NCBI RefSeq assembly: GCF_035325925.1
Contig: NZ_DAOKZA010000009.1
Coordinates: 1 to 64,000, forward strand
Direction of reading: 5' to 3'
Source of the DNA: Calidifontimicrobium sp035325925
GTDB lineage: Bacteria; Pseudomonadota; Gammaproteobacteria; Burkholderiales; Burkholderiaceae_C
Length of the DNA: 64,000 nucleotides
Under the pieces are notes generated by a model that worked only from the letters and a program-made list of their open reading frames with translations, had not been told where the DNA came from and did no database searches. The translations under genes were made by a program, and so were the position numbers. Every line of letters starts with the position of its first letter. The first letter of the stretch is position 1. Below, one piece after another: positions 15,721 to 26,285 of this stretch.

Positions 15721-15752
15721 GGCGCTTCGCACCCCGCACGATACCGCTGCCG

Positions 15753-16325
15753 GTGATCGAGCGCATCGCCACGCCGCGCCTGGTGCTGCGGCCGGTGGCG
15801 GCCGGCGACCTGCCCGACCTGCTCGAGGTCAACGGCGACCCCGAGGTCACACGCTTCCTGCCGTACGCCACCTGGCGCTCGCCCGACGACGCCGCGGCCT
15901 GGCTCGAACGCATGGACACGCTGGCCGCCGCCGGCGACGCGCGCCAGCTGGTGCTGGTGCGCGCGGCCGACGCCCGCGTCGTCGGCACGTTGCTGCTGTT
16001 CCGCCACGACGCCGGCAGCGCACGCGCCGAGGTGGGCTACGTGCTGGGCCGGCGGCACTGGGGGCAGGGTCTGATGCGCGAGGCGCTGCAGGCGGCCTGC
16101 TTGCACGCCTTCGGCGCGCTGGGCCTGCGCCGGCTGGAAGCCGAGGTCCACCCCGGCAACGCCGCGTCTTGGCGCCTGCTCGAGCGCCTGGGTTTCGTGC
16201 ACGAAGGCACGCTGCGCCAGCGCTGGGTGGCCCAGGGCGCGCCGTACGACACGCGCCTGTACGGTCGGCTGGCCGGCGACCGCGGCGGCCCCGCCGACGG
16301 CCACGAGGACGCGCGATGCCGCTGA
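15753..16325 (+). CDS. GNAT acetyltransferase, RimJ/RimL-like
   Basis: The 190-residue product has the RimJ/RimL arrangement: the opening TPRLVLRPVAAGDLPDLLEVNGDPEVTRF and the acetyl-CoA loop LGRRHWGQGLMREALQA, then EVHPGNAASWRLLERLGF. No ATG fits, so a GTG at 15753 is proposed; the ribosome site is weak. It overlaps the next gene by ten bases, with that ATG at 16316 inside it, so the two are translated together. Likely modifies an N-terminus, a small molecule or an antibiotic; the target is unknown. Confidence 0.8.
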   Translation: MIERIATPRLVLRPVAAGDLPDLLEVNGDPEVTRFLPYATWRSPDDAAAWLERMDTLAAAGDARQLVLVRAADARVVGTLLLFRHDAGSARAEVGYVLGRRHWGQGLMREALQAACLHAFGALGLRRLEAEVHPGNAASWRLLERLGFVHEGTLRQRWVAQGAPYDTRLYGRLAGDRGGPADGHEDARCR

Positions 16326-16705
16326 CCCGCGAAGCCGTCGAACGCTGGCTGCACGCCTACGGCCAGGCCTGGCAGCAGGCCGACCCGCAGCGTGCGGCGG
16401 CGCTGTTCACCGACGACTGCCGCTACTTCGAGACACCGTTCGCGCCGCCGGCGGTCGGCCGCGACGGCGTGCTGGCCTACTGGCAGGCCGTGCCCGACGG
16501 GCAGGCCGACATCGCGTTCGCCTGGCGGCTGGTCGCCGTCGAGGGCGAGGTCGCGCTGGCGCACTGGAGCGCGTCGTTCACGCGCAAGGCCGGCGGCACG
16601 CGCGTGCACCTGGACGGCATGTTCGAACTCGCGTTCGACACCGGCAGCGGCCGGTGCCGCACGCTGCGCGAGTGGTGGCACGCCGAGGAGCGGCCCGTCG
16701 CGTGA
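16316..16705 (+). CDS. NTF2/SnoaL-like protein
   Basis: A 129-residue cone-shaped NTF2-like fold: an opening helix (VERWLHAYGQAWQQADPQRAAALF), TDDCRYFETPF, and strands ending in RTLREWWHAEER. ATG at 16316 has GAGGA upstream and overlaps the GNAT gene by ten bases, indicating translational coupling. Such proteins bind small hydrophobic ligands or act as isomerases; substrate unknown. Confidence 0.78.
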   Translation: MPLTREAVERWLHAYGQAWQQADPQRAAALFTDDCRYFETPFAPPAVGRDGVLAYWQAVPDGQADIAFAWRLVAVEGEVALAHWSASFTRKAGGTRVHLDGMFELAFDTGSGRCRTLREWWHAEERPVA

Positions 16706-16849
16706 CGCCGGCGCGCGCTCGCCGCCGCGACCGGATGCAGGCATGATCGCCGCGTCGCGTCCCCGGCGCGTGCGATGCGTGCCCCGCGCGCCGCACATCG
16801 CACGCGGCACCCGCAAGGCGGTCGGCCTTGCGCCCCTCCAGGAGGCTAC

Positions 16850-17113
16850 ATGCCCACCCCCCGACGCCAGCCCGTCGTCCTCGCGGCCCTCGCCCTCGGC
16901 CTGGCCGCCACCGCCGCCGTCGCGCTGCTCGCCCTGCGCCCTGCACCGGCCGAGGCGCAGTCGGTGATGGCGATCCCGCCGTGCCAGTGCTCGGCGCCGA
17001 CGCCGATTGCCGGCCTGTCGACGCAGGTCGTGCACTGCCTGTGCGGAGGCCTGGCCTGCGCGATCAGCCAGCCGGCGGGGGCGGGGGCGCACCAGATGCA
17101 GTGCGTGAAGTGA
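16850..17113 (+). CDS. Small exported cysteine-rich protein, 87 residues
   Basis: ATG at 16850 is preceded by AGGAGG, one of the best ribosome sites in the window. Residues 9-31 form a hydrophobic helix (VVLAALALGLAATAAVALLAL) followed by an AEA site, so it is exported or anchored. The mature part of about 50 residues has six cysteines (CQC, HCLCGGLAC, QCVK), enough for three disulphides or a metal cluster. I do not recognise the family. It stands 59 bases ahead of the CAP-domain lipoprotein. Confidence 0.6.
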   Translation: MPTPRRQPVVLAALALGLAATAAVALLALRPAPAEAQSVMAIPPCQCSAPTPIAGLSTQVVHCLCGGLACAISQPAGAGAHQMQCVK

Positions 17114-17172
17114 GCCGGCCGGCGCTGACGCACGGCTACACACCGTCACTGCACGCCGGCGGCGCTGCGCCG

Positions 17173-17802
17173 ATGATGCCGGTGATGGATGCGCTGCCCG
17201 CCTGCGAAGCCCTGCAACCGTCGCGGCGCGGGCCCGCCGTGCTGCTGCTCGCCGCCACGCTGGGCGTCGGATCGTGCGGCGGCGGAGGTGGCAGCGAGCC
17301 CACCGAAGCCGACGCCCCGCCCGTTGCCGCGCCGCCGTCCGGCGAGGCCGCGACGGCCGCCAGCGCCACCTGCGGGCTGCCCGACTTCGCCGCGCAGGCG
17401 CTGCAGCGCATCAACGCGGTGCGCACCGCCGGCGCCAGCTGCGGCAGCCGCGGCGCGTTCGCCGCCACCGGCGCGCTGGCCTGGCACGCGGCGCTCGACG
17501 CGGCCGCCGCCGCGCACGCCGCGGACATGGCCACGCGCGACTACGTCAGCCACACCAGCCCCGAGGGCACCGGCCCCGGGCAGCGCATCGCCGCGGCCGG
17601 CTACGACGCGCGCGCCTGGGCCGAGAACATCGCCGCCGGCTACCCCGGCGTCGACGCGGTGGTCGCCGGCTGGGTGGCCAGCGACGGCCACTGCGCGAAC
17701 CTGATGAACCCGAACCTGCGCGAACTCGGCCTGGCCTGCGTGCGCGGCAGCGGCACCACCTACACGACGTACTGGGCGCTGAACCTGGCCACGCCACGCT
17801 GA
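17173..17802 (+). CDS. CAP/SCP-domain lipoprotein
   Basis: A 209-residue CAP-superfamily protein (relatives of PR-1 and the sporulation protein YkwD). The lipobox VGSC ends at Cys35, followed by a Gly-rich and Pro/Ala linker. The CAP core shows YVSHTSPEG, AENIAAGY and GHCANLMNPNLRELG, with the His and Glu residues of the CAP cavity. Likely tethered to the outer or inner membrane facing the periplasm. ATG at 17173 is one of three close starts; the upstream gene ends 59 bases away. Confidence 0.85.
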   Translation: MMPVMDALPACEALQPSRRGPAVLLLAATLGVGSCGGGGGSEPTEADAPPVAAPPSGEAATAASATCGLPDFAAQALQRINAVRTAGASCGSRGAFAATGALAWHAALDAAAAAHAADMATRDYVSHTSPEGTGPGQRIAAAGYDARAWAENIAAGYPGVDAVVAGWVASDGHCANLMNPNLRELGLACVRGSGTTYTTYWALNLATPR

Positions 17803-17887
17803 AGCCGGCGCGCGCTGCACCGCGCCTTCGCCGAGTTCGGCCCCTTCGATCCGTCCGGCCTCGCGGGCGGGCTTGGGGCTGCGGGCC

Positions 17888-18523
17888 TCAGCGCCGCGCG
17901 CCGCCGACCATGCGCAGGATGTCGTCGAGCGGGTTGCCGTTGCCGTCGAGGTCGAGCATCGACGCCAAGCCTGCGCCGCCGCCGGCCGTGCCGCGGCCCT
18001 GCGCGCCGCCCAGCAGGCCGCCGAGCAACTCGCCGAGGCCACCGGCGGCGCCACCGCCGCCGCCACCGAACAGGCCGCCGAGGCTGCCGCCGGGCTCCGG
18101 CGCCGCCTGGGCCTGACCGCCCTGCTGGCGCGCCATGAAGCCGGCCACCAGCATCGCCAGCATCGGCAGCATCTTCTTCAGCAGCGCCGGGTCGAGCCCG
18201 GTCTGCGCCGACGCGTTGGTCGCCACCGCGCGGCTGACGTCCTTCGAGCCGAAGATCTGTCCGAGCACGTCGTTGCCGCGGTCGACGTGCGTCGGTTCGG
18301 GCGCCAGCACGTCGTCCATCAGCGCGCCGCCGCCGAGCTGGCTCAGCAGCCCGCCCAGCCCCTCGACACCGGCGGGCTGCGCCTGCGCCTGCCGCTTGAA
18401 GCCGCCGAGGATGGCCGGCAGGAGCGCGTCGGCGCCGCTGGCCGCCTGCGACTCGCTGACGCCGAGTTCACGGGCCATGGACTGCAGTCCGCCCATGCGG
18501 GCGAGGAGTTCGGTGAGCTGCAT
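17888..18523 (-). CDS. DUF937 (YidB-like) protein
   Basis: The 211-residue product matches the DUF937 family: an N-terminal LGVSESQAASGADALLPAILGGFK, a middle GLGGLLSQLGGGALMDDVL, and LDPALLKKMLPMLAMLVAGFMARQQG. It ends with a glycine-rich stretch and SMLDLDGNGNPLDDILRMVGG. E. coli YidB is the closest familiar member; its function is unknown. The gene converges on the CAP lipoprotein with 85 bases between them. Confidence 0.85.
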   Translation of the reverse strand: MQLTELLARMGGLQSMARELGVSESQAASGADALLPAILGGFKRQAQAQPAGVEGLGGLLSQLGGGALMDDVLAPEPTHVDRGNDVLGQIFGSKDVSRAVATNASAQTGLDPALLKKMLPMLAMLVAGFMARQQGGQAQAAPEPGGSLGGLFGGGGGGAAGGLGELLGGLLGGAQGRGTAGGGAGLASMLDLDGNGNPLDDILRMVGGARR

Positions 18524-18599
18524 GCGGGTCTCCTTGGCGGGTTGGTGTGGCAGCGCGTCGTCCTATCGTAACCCCGCCGGCGTGCGCGATGGTCAGGGC

Positions 18600-18870
18600 G
18601 ATGGGGCCGCGCCTGGCGCGTGTCGTGGAGGCCGCGGGTGCGAGCGCAACGGCGCCAGCACGTGGGCATTGCTCGTAAAGGTCCAATCGGGTACGCCTCG
18701 TCGGTCGTGCCGACGAGAATTGCGGCGTCGTACTCTGCCAGGACACCTTTGATCGAGGGAGCGTTGCCGTCACGCTGCTCGCACAGCAGGGTCGCGGACA
18801 CGAGCTGCCCGCGCAGCGAGTCGTTCAGTGGGTCAGTGTTCGAGGTGCGGCGCCTTCAGCAGCCTGGGGT
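18600..18870 (-). other. Compositionally odd stretch, possible gene remnant
   Basis: Between the DUF937 gene and glpK lie about 360 bases without a clear gene. Within it 18660-18860 is lower in GC and uses codons unlike the neighbours. A reverse-strand frame open from about 18855 encodes LNDSLRGQLVSATLLCEQ and SIKGVLAEYDAAILVGTTDE, which reads like real protein rather than GC-rich noise, but then runs into arginine-rich nonsense past 18660. No ribosome site or start fits well. I read it as a fragment of a decayed, perhaps transferred gene; family not recognised. Confidence 0.4.
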
Positions 18871-18887
18871 GACCTCTCGCCACCGCG

Positions 18888-20390
<1,503 letters not shown>

Positions 20391-20508
20391 CGGTAGACTC
20401 CGCGGCCAGCGAAGGGGTGGACGGCCGGCGAGCGCGCAGGATAGCCCGCGGCCTGCGGCGCGCCAGCCCGGACGCACCCTGCCGCCCGCCCTGCCCACCT
20501 GCACCGCC

Positions 20509-22065
20509 TTGAACCCGCACGCCCAGCCCCCTGCCGACGCGCCGCCCGAGCGCTGCGACGTGCTGGTGGTCGGCGGTGGCATCAACGGCGCGGGCATTGC
20601 GCGCGACCTGGCCGGGCGCGGCTGGCGCGTGTGCCTGGCCGAGCGCGACGACCTCGCGTCGCACACCTCGTCGGCGTCGACCAAGCTGATCCACGGCGGG
20701 CTGCGCTACCTCGAGCACTATGAGTTCGCGCTGGTGCGCAAGGCGTTGGCCGAGCGCGAGGTGCTGCTCAGGAGCGCGCCGCACATCATGTGGCCGCTGC
20801 AGTTCGTGCTGCCGCACGACGCGGCGATGCGCCCGGCGTGGATGATCCGCGCCGGCCTGTTCCTGTACGACCACCTGGCACGGCGCGAGGTGCTGCCCGG
20901 CTCGCGCGGCGTCGACCTGCGCACGCACCCGGCCGGCGCCGCGCTGCAGCCGCGTTTCACGCGCGGCTTCGTTTACGCCGACGGCTGGGTCGACGACGCG
21001 CGGCTGGTGGTGCTGGCCGCGCTCGACGCGCGCGAGCGCGGCGCCGCCGTGCTGACGCGCTGCGAGTGCGTGGCCGCGCAGCGTGGCACCGACGGCTGGA
21101 CGGCGACGCTGCGCGACGCCTCGCGGCGCGAGCACCGGGTGCACGCGCGCGCGCTGGTCAACGCCGCCGGCCCCTGGGCCGAGGCCTTCCTGCGCAGCGT
21201 CGCGCGCCCCGCGGCCGGCGAGGCGCTGGCCACGCGGCACCTGCGGCTGGTCAAGGGCAGCCACGTCGTGGTGCCGCGCTGCTTCGAGCACGACCACGCG
21301 TACATCTTCCAGAACCCCGACGGGCGCATCATCTTCGCGATCCCGTACGAGGGCGATTACACGCTGATCGGCACCACCGACGTCGAGATCGAGGGCGACC
21401 CGGCGGCCGCGCGCATCGACGCCGACGAGACCGCCTACCTGTGCGCGCAGGCCAGCCGCTACCTGCGCCGGCCGGTGCAGCCGCAGCAGGTGGTGTGGAG
21501 CTACAGCGGCGTGCGCCCGCTGCTCGACGACGCCAGCGGCGACCCGTCGGCGGTCACGCGCGACTACCTGCTCGAGACCGGCGCCGAAGGCGGCGCGCCG
21601 CTGCTGACCGTGTGGGGCGGCAAGATCACCACGTTCCGCAAGCTCGCCGAGGACGCCGCCACCGAACTCGGCCGCCTGCTCGGCGACACGCGCCGGCCGT
21701 GGACCGAAGGCGCCTTCCTGCCCGGCGGCGACCTGTCGGCGTTCATCGGCGCGCCGCAGCGCCCCGACACCGATTTCGAGCGCTTCGTCGCCGCGGTGCT
21801 GCAGCGCCGGCCGTGGCTGCCGCCGTCGCTGGCACGACGCCTGTGCCGCGCCTACGGCAGCCGCATCGGGCGCGTGCTGGGCGACGCCGCGACGCTGTCC
21901 GACCTGGGCGCCGAGCTCGCCCCGGGGCTGCACGAAGCCGAGCTGGCGTACCTGCAGCGCGAGGAGTGGGCCCGCGACGCCGACGACGTGCTGTGGCGAC
22001 GCAGCAAGCTGGGGTTGCGCTGCGACCCGGCGCAGCGCGAACGCGTGGCGCGCGCGCTGGCCTGA
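20509..22065 (+). CDS. glpD: Aerobic glycerol-3-phosphate dehydrogenase
   Basis: Membrane-associated FAD enzyme that oxidises glycerol-3-phosphate to dihydroxyacetone phosphate and passes electrons to quinone. The 518-residue product has the FAD motif GGGINGAG (residues 22-29), the family block SSASTKLIHGGLRYLEHYEF, and the substrate-site region GTTDVEIEGDP. The start is a TTG at 20509; no in-frame ATG lies before the FAD motif. Divergent partner of glpK. A GlpR repressor gene is not in the window. Confidence 0.95.
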   Translation: MNPHAQPPADAPPERCDVLVVGGGINGAGIARDLAGRGWRVCLAERDDLASHTSSASTKLIHGGLRYLEHYEFALVRKALAEREVLLRSAPHIMWPLQFVLPHDAAMRPAWMIRAGLFLYDHLARREVLPGSRGVDLRTHPAGAALQPRFTRGFVYADGWVDDARLVVLAALDARERGAAVLTRCECVAAQRGTDGWTATLRDASRREHRVHARALVNAAGPWAEAFLRSVARPAAGEALATRHLRLVKGSHVVVPRCFEHDHAYIFQNPDGRIIFAIPYEGDYTLIGTTDVEIEGDPAAARIDADETAYLCAQASRYLRRPVQPQQVVWSYSGVRPLLDDASGDPSAVTRDYLLETGAEGGAPLLTVWGGKITTFRKLAEDAATELGRLLGDTRRPWTEGAFLPGGDLSAFIGAPQRPDTDFERFVAAVLQRRPWLPPSLARRLCRAYGSRIGRVLGDAATLSDLGAELAPGLHEAELAYLQREEWARDADDVLWRRSKLGLRCDPAQRERVARALA

Positions 22066-22111
22066 CGGTCCGGGGTGGGCGGCGCGGGGGACGCGTGTCA
22101 CCATCGCGCCC

Positions 22112-22939
22112 ATGCAGGTCGTGCCCGAACGCTTCGACCACGCGGCCGACGTCGCCGAGTTCCGCCGCCCGGCGCACCGCACGGGCGTCGAGCTGTACCG
22201 CGCGCACATCCTGCGCCACGCGTTCGAGCCGCACGCGCACGCCGGCTTCGGGCTCGGCGCGATCGACGCGGGTGTCGAACGCTTCCGCTACCGCGGCGCC
22301 GACCACCTGGCGCCGGCGGGCACGCTGGTGGCGATGAACCCCGACGAGCTGCACACCGGCCGCGCCGAGACCGCCGGCGGCTGGCGCTACCGCATGCTCT
22401 ACGTCGAGCCCGCGGTGATCGAGGCGGTCAGCGGCGAGCGCGGCTGGTGGTTCGCCGGCGCGGCCGTTCACGATCCGCCACGGGCCGCGCGGGCCGGCGC
22501 GCTGCTGCACGCGCTTTGGCACGCCGACGAGCCGCTGGCCTTCGACTGCGCGCTGGCGCAGGTGCTCGAGCTGTTCCGCGCCGACGCGCGCGTCGCGCAG
22601 CCGCCACGCGCCGAGGCCGCGCCGCGCTTCGCCGCGGTGATCGACCACCTGCACGCGAACCTGGCCCGGCGGCTGACGCTGGCCGAGCTGGCCGGCGTCG
22701 CGGGGCTGAGCCCGTTCCACTTCCTGCGCGCGTTCCGCAGCCAGCACCACGCGACGCCGCAGCAGATGCTGATGGCGCTGCGCCTGCGCGACGCGCAGCG
22801 CCGTCTCGCCGCCGGCGAGGCGCCGGCCGACGTGGCGGCGGCGGTCGGGCTGGCCGACCAGGCGCACCTGACGCGCGCCCTCGCACGCCGCTACGGCGTG
22901 ACCCCGGCGCAGTACCAGCGCCAGCTGCGGCTGCGCTGA
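22112..22939 (+). CDS. AraC-family transcriptional regulator
   Basis: A 275-residue regulator: an N-terminal cupin-type ligand domain (HAFEPHAHAGFGLGAI, TLVAMNPDELHTG) and two C-terminal helix-turn-helix motifs (ARRLTLAELAGVAGLSPFHFLRAF and APADVAAAVGLADQAHLTRALARRYGVTPAQY, each shown in part). It lies 46 bases after glpD and 61 before an EamA exporter, and AraC regulators often control the adjacent transporter. Ligand unknown. Confidence 0.88.
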   Translation: MQVVPERFDHAADVAEFRRPAHRTGVELYRAHILRHAFEPHAHAGFGLGAIDAGVERFRYRGADHLAPAGTLVAMNPDELHTGRAETAGGWRYRMLYVEPAVIEAVSGERGWWFAGAAVHDPPRAARAGALLHALWHADEPLAFDCALAQVLELFRADARVAQPPRAEAAPRFAAVIDHLHANLARRLTLAELAGVAGLSPFHFLRAFRSQHHATPQQMLMALRLRDAQRRLAAGEAPADVAAAVGLADQAHLTRALARRYGVTPAQYQRQLRLR

Positions 22940-23000
22940 GGCCGCGCGCCGCAATCCGGTACAAGACGCGCGCGCCGCGCCGCGGCACACTGCGCGCCCC

Positions 23001-23981
23001 ATGCCCCACCGCACCGCGCTGATCACCGGCACCACGTTCGCACTGGCCGCGGGCCTGACGTGGGGGCTGGTGTTCATCGCGCCGCTGCTGCTGGCCGAAT
23101 ACCCGCCGGCGCTGCTGAGCTTCGCGCGCTACCTGGCGTTCGGGCTGATCGCGCTGCCGCTGGCCGCGCTCGACCGCCGCCGGCTGGCGCAGCTCACGCG
23201 CGCCGACTGGCGCGAGGCGCTGAAGCTGGCGCTGGTGGGCAACCTCGTCTACTACCTGTTCCTCGCCAGCGCGATCCAGCACGCCGGCGGACCGCTGCCG
23301 ACGATGATCATCGGCACGCTGCCGGTGGTCATCGCGGTCAGCTCGAACCTGCGCGACGCGCAGCGTGACGGCCGCCTGCCGTGGCGGCGGCTGGCGCCGT
23401 CGCTGGCGCTGATCGGCGCCGGCATCGCGCTAGTCAACCAAGCCGAGCTGGCGCACCTGCGCGCCGACCCGGCGGCCGACCTGGGCCGCTACGCACTGGG
23501 CGCGCTGCTGGCGGTCGGCGCCGTCGCCTGCTGGACCTGGTACCCGCTGCGCAACGCCGACTGGCTGCGCGCGCACCCCGACCGCTCGCCCGCCGTGTGG
23601 GCCACCGCGCAAGGGGTGGCGACGCTGCCGCTGGCGGCGCTGGGCTTCGCCGGGTTCTGGCTCGTCGACGCGTTGCGCGGCGGCGCGTTCGCGATGCCCT
23701 TCGGCCCTCGGCCGGCGCTGTTCGTCGGGCTGATGCTCGCGCTCGGGCTGCTGGCGTCGTGGCTGGGCACGCTGTGCTGGAACGCCGCGAGCCAGCGCCT
23801 GCCGACGACGCTGGCCGGGCAGCTGATCGTGTTCGAGACGCTCGCCGCGCTGGCCTACGCGCTCGCGCTGCGCGGCGGCGCACCCGACGCGGCGACGCTG
23901 GCCGGCATCGCGCTGCTGGTGGGCGGCGTGGTCATCGCGCTGCGCGTGCGGCCGGTGGCGGCCGCGCCGAACCCGGCCTGA
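23001..23981 (+). CDS. EamA/DMT-family transporter
   Basis: A 326-residue protein with about ten membrane helices in two EamA repeats, e.g. LTWGLVFIAPLLLAEYPPALLSFARYLAFG and the second repeat around LGTLCWNAASQRLPTTLAGQLIVFETL. Family members export amino acids and metabolites. The AraC gene just upstream may control it. ATG at 23001. Confidence 0.85.
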   Translation: MPHRTALITGTTFALAAGLTWGLVFIAPLLLAEYPPALLSFARYLAFGLIALPLAALDRRRLAQLTRADWREALKLALVGNLVYYLFLASAIQHAGGPLPTMIIGTLPVVIAVSSNLRDAQRDGRLPWRRLAPSLALIGAGIALVNQAELAHLRADPAADLGRYALGALLAVGAVACWTWYPLRNADWLRAHPDRSPAVWATAQGVATLPLAALGFAGFWLVDALRGGAFAMPFGPRPALFVGLMLALGLLASWLGTLCWNAASQRLPTTLAGQLIVFETLAALAYALALRGGAPDAATLAGIALLVGGVVIALRVRPVAAAPNPA

Positions 23982-24090
23982 GCCGCAGGCGCCGCGGCCT
24001 TGTCATCGGTGCACTGCGCCACGCGCGACACGGCACCCATGGCCCCGGCGCCCTCGGGCGCACCGAAGGCGCAACGGGAAAGGATGCCGG

Positions 24091-24447
24091 TCATCGTGCG
24101 CCGGCGCGCTGCGCGGCGATCCAGTCGTCGACCACGCGCTGGAGCACCGGCAGCGGCAGCGCGCCCTGGCCGAGCACGGCGTCGTGGAAGCGGCGCAGGT
24201 CGAAGCCCAGCGTCTCGGCGTACAACGCCCAGCCCTCGAAGTGCGCGGTGACGAACGCGCCACGGCGGAATGCCGGCAGCGCGGTGTGGAAGCCGCCCCG
24301 CGAACCCAGGCTCATCGTGCGCCAGCCCTCGAACGCCTGGAACGCGACCTCGTCGACGCGCTGGTGCACGAACAGGTCGAGCGAGACGCGGTCGGCCGGC
24401 GCCAGCGCGTCACCGACGCCGCGCCACCGATTCGGGAAACCGGCCAT
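24091..24447 (-). pseudogene. Collapsed DUF885-family gene
   Basis: DUF885 proteins are about 550-620 residues; this frame encodes 118. It joins three separated parts of the family in one reading frame: an N-terminal piece (APADRVSLDLFVHQRVDEVAF), the central metal-motif region (FVTAHFEGWALYAETLGFD), and the C-terminal tail (HDAVLGQGALPLPVLQRVVDDW). So two large internal deletions kept the frame. It still has an AAGGAGG ribosome site before the ATG at 24447, so a mini-protein may be made. Most likely a pseudogene; a rebuilt small protein is the alternative. Confidence 0.7.
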
Positions 24448-24520
24448 GGCTGCCTCCTTGCCGTGCGCCGGCGTGCGGCCCCGGCGGACAAGGGTATCGC
24501 CGACGCGCTGCGGCCGCGCC

Positions 24521-25507
24521 TCAGCGCGCGACGTCGACCACCGTGCGCCCGCGCACCTGGCCGTCGAGCACGCGCGGCGCGCGGCCGATCGCCTCGCTCA
24601 GGCCGATCTCGACCGTCATCGCGTCGAGCTTCTCCGCGGCGAGATGGCGCGCCATCAGCGCCCAGGCCTGCTCGCGCTCGGCGTTGGGCACCAGCACGCT
24701 GTTGATGCCGTACAGCGTGACGCCGCGCAGGATGAACGGCATCACGGTCGCCGGCAGGTCGCTGCCCTGCGCCAGCCCGCACGCGGCCACCGCGCCGCGG
24801 TAGCGCGTCTGCGCGCAGGCGTTGGCCAGCGTGTGGCTGCCCACCGTGTCGACGACGCCGGCCCAGGTCTCCTTCTGCAGCGGCTTGCCGGGCAGCGCCA
24901 GCGCGGTGCGGTCGACGATGCGCGCCGCGCCGAGGCGGTGCAGGTAGGCCGCTTCCTGCGGCCGGCCGGTCGACGCGACCGCGGTGTAGCCCAGGCTGCC
25001 CAGCAGCGCGAGCGCGATCGAGCCGACGCCGCCGGCCGCGCCGGTGACCAGCACCTCGCCGTCGCCGGGCGCGACGCCGTGGCGCTGCAGCGCCATCACG
25101 CACAGCGCGGCAGTGACGCCGGCGGTGGCGACGGCCATCGCGCTGCGCGGCGTGAACGGCGGCGGGATGCGCAGCAGCCAGCCGGGGTCCACGCGCGCCT
25201 TGCGCGCCAGCCCGCCCCAGTGGTTCTCGCCCAGGCCCCAGCCGGTGACGACGACCGCGTCGCCGGGTCGCCAGTCGGGGCTGCGGCTGGCGGCGACGGT
25301 GCCCGCCAGGTCGATGCCCGGCACCATCGGCCAACTGCGCACGATCGCGCCGCGGCCGGCGATCGCCAGCGCGTCCTTGTAGTTCAGCGTCGAGTACGCG
25401 ACGTCGACCGTCACGTCGCGATCGGGCAGGGCCGACTCGTCGAGCGCGGTCAGCGCGGCGTGCGTGCGGCCGTCGTCGCTGCGCGTGAGCAGGATGGCCT
25501 CGAACAT
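24521..25507 (-). CDS. acuI: Acrylyl-CoA reductase AcuI/YhdH-type
   Basis: NADPH-dependent MDR-family reductase that converts acryloyl-CoA to propionyl-CoA and protects against acrylate. The 328-residue product shows the AcuI/YhdH opening FEAILLTRS, DVAYSTLNYKDALAI, the Rossmann motif GAAGGVGSIALALL and the DTVGSHTLANA block. It has no zinc-ligand cysteines, as expected for this branch. ATG at 25507, followed on the other strand by a LysE gene 69 bases away. Confidence 0.88.
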   Translation of the reverse strand: MFEAILLTRSDDGRTHAALTALDESALPDRDVTVDVAYSTLNYKDALAIAGRGAIVRSWPMVPGIDLAGTVAASRSPDWRPGDAVVVTGWGLGENHWGGLARKARVDPGWLLRIPPPFTPRSAMAVATAGVTAALCVMALQRHGVAPGDGEVLVTGAAGGVGSIALALLGSLGYTAVASTGRPQEAAYLHRLGAARIVDRTALALPGKPLQKETWAGVVDTVGSHTLANACAQTRYRGAVAACGLAQGSDLPATVMPFILRGVTLYGINSVLVPNAEREQAWALMARHLAAEKLDAMTVEIGLSEAIGRAPRVLDGQVRGRTVVDVAR

Positions 25508-25576
25508 CGGCGTTCTCCTTCGGGCGGGGCCGTGCATGATCCCATGGCACGCGCGGCGCTGGCATAGCATCGGGGC

Positions 25577-26203
25577 ATGCTCACGCCCGAACAGCTGCTG
25601 GCCTTCCTCGCGGCCGCGGTGCTCGTCACCGTGTCGCCGGGGCCCGACAACCTGATGGTGCTCGGTGTCGGCATGTCGCGGGGACGCCGCCGCGGCGTGG
25701 CGTTCGGGCTGGGCTGCGCGCTGGGCTGCCTGAGCCACACCGCGCTGGCGGTGGCCGGCGTCAGCGCGCTGCTCGCCGCGTCGCCGCTGGCGTTCACGCT
25801 GCTCAAGGTGGCCGGCGGCGCGTACCTGGTGTGGCTGGGCGTGCAGGCGCTGCGCAGCCGCGGCGGCGTGCGCGTCGGCGACGCGGGCGCGGCCGCACCG
25901 TCGCTGTCGGGGCTGTTCGCGCGCGGCGTGGTGGCCAACGCGATCAACCCGAAGGTGGTGCTGTTCTTCCTGTCGTTCCTGCCGCAGTTCGTCGCAGCCG
26001 ACCGCGGCGGCGTGGCCACGCAGATCGCCGCGCTGGGCGTGGTGTTCACGCTGCAGGCGGCGCTGCTGTTCGGGCTGCTGGGCTGGTTCGCCGGCACGGT
26101 CGGCCAGTGGCTGACGGCGCGCCCGCGCGCCGGGCTGTGGCTGGACCGGCTGGCCGGGGCGATCTTCGTCGGCCTGGGGCTGCGGCTGATCGCGTCGCGT
26201 TGA
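25577..26203 (+). CDS. LysE/RhtB-family exporter
   Basis: A 208-residue, six-helix exporter with the family signatures VTVSPGPDNLMVLGVGMSRG, GGAYLVWLGVQALR and ANAINPKVVLFFLSFLPQF. The ATG at 25577 lies six bases after TAGCAT (25565-25570), so the transcript may have little or no leader. Divergent from acuI. Substrate unknown. Confidence 0.88.
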   Translation: MLTPEQLLAFLAAAVLVTVSPGPDNLMVLGVGMSRGRRRGVAFGLGCALGCLSHTALAVAGVSALLAASPLAFTLLKVAGGAYLVWLGVQALRSRGGVRVGDAGAAAPSLSGLFARGVVANAINPKVVLFFLSFLPQFVAADRGGVATQIAALGVVFTLQAALLFGLLGWFAGTVGQWLTARPRAGLWLDRLAGAIFVGLGLRLIASR

Positions 26204-26285
26204 GCGGGTCGGTCGCGCGAGGAGCGCGGCGTTCGCGCGCCGGCGCCGCCGTTGCCCGGACAACGGCCGCGGGCTCGCGGCGCGA

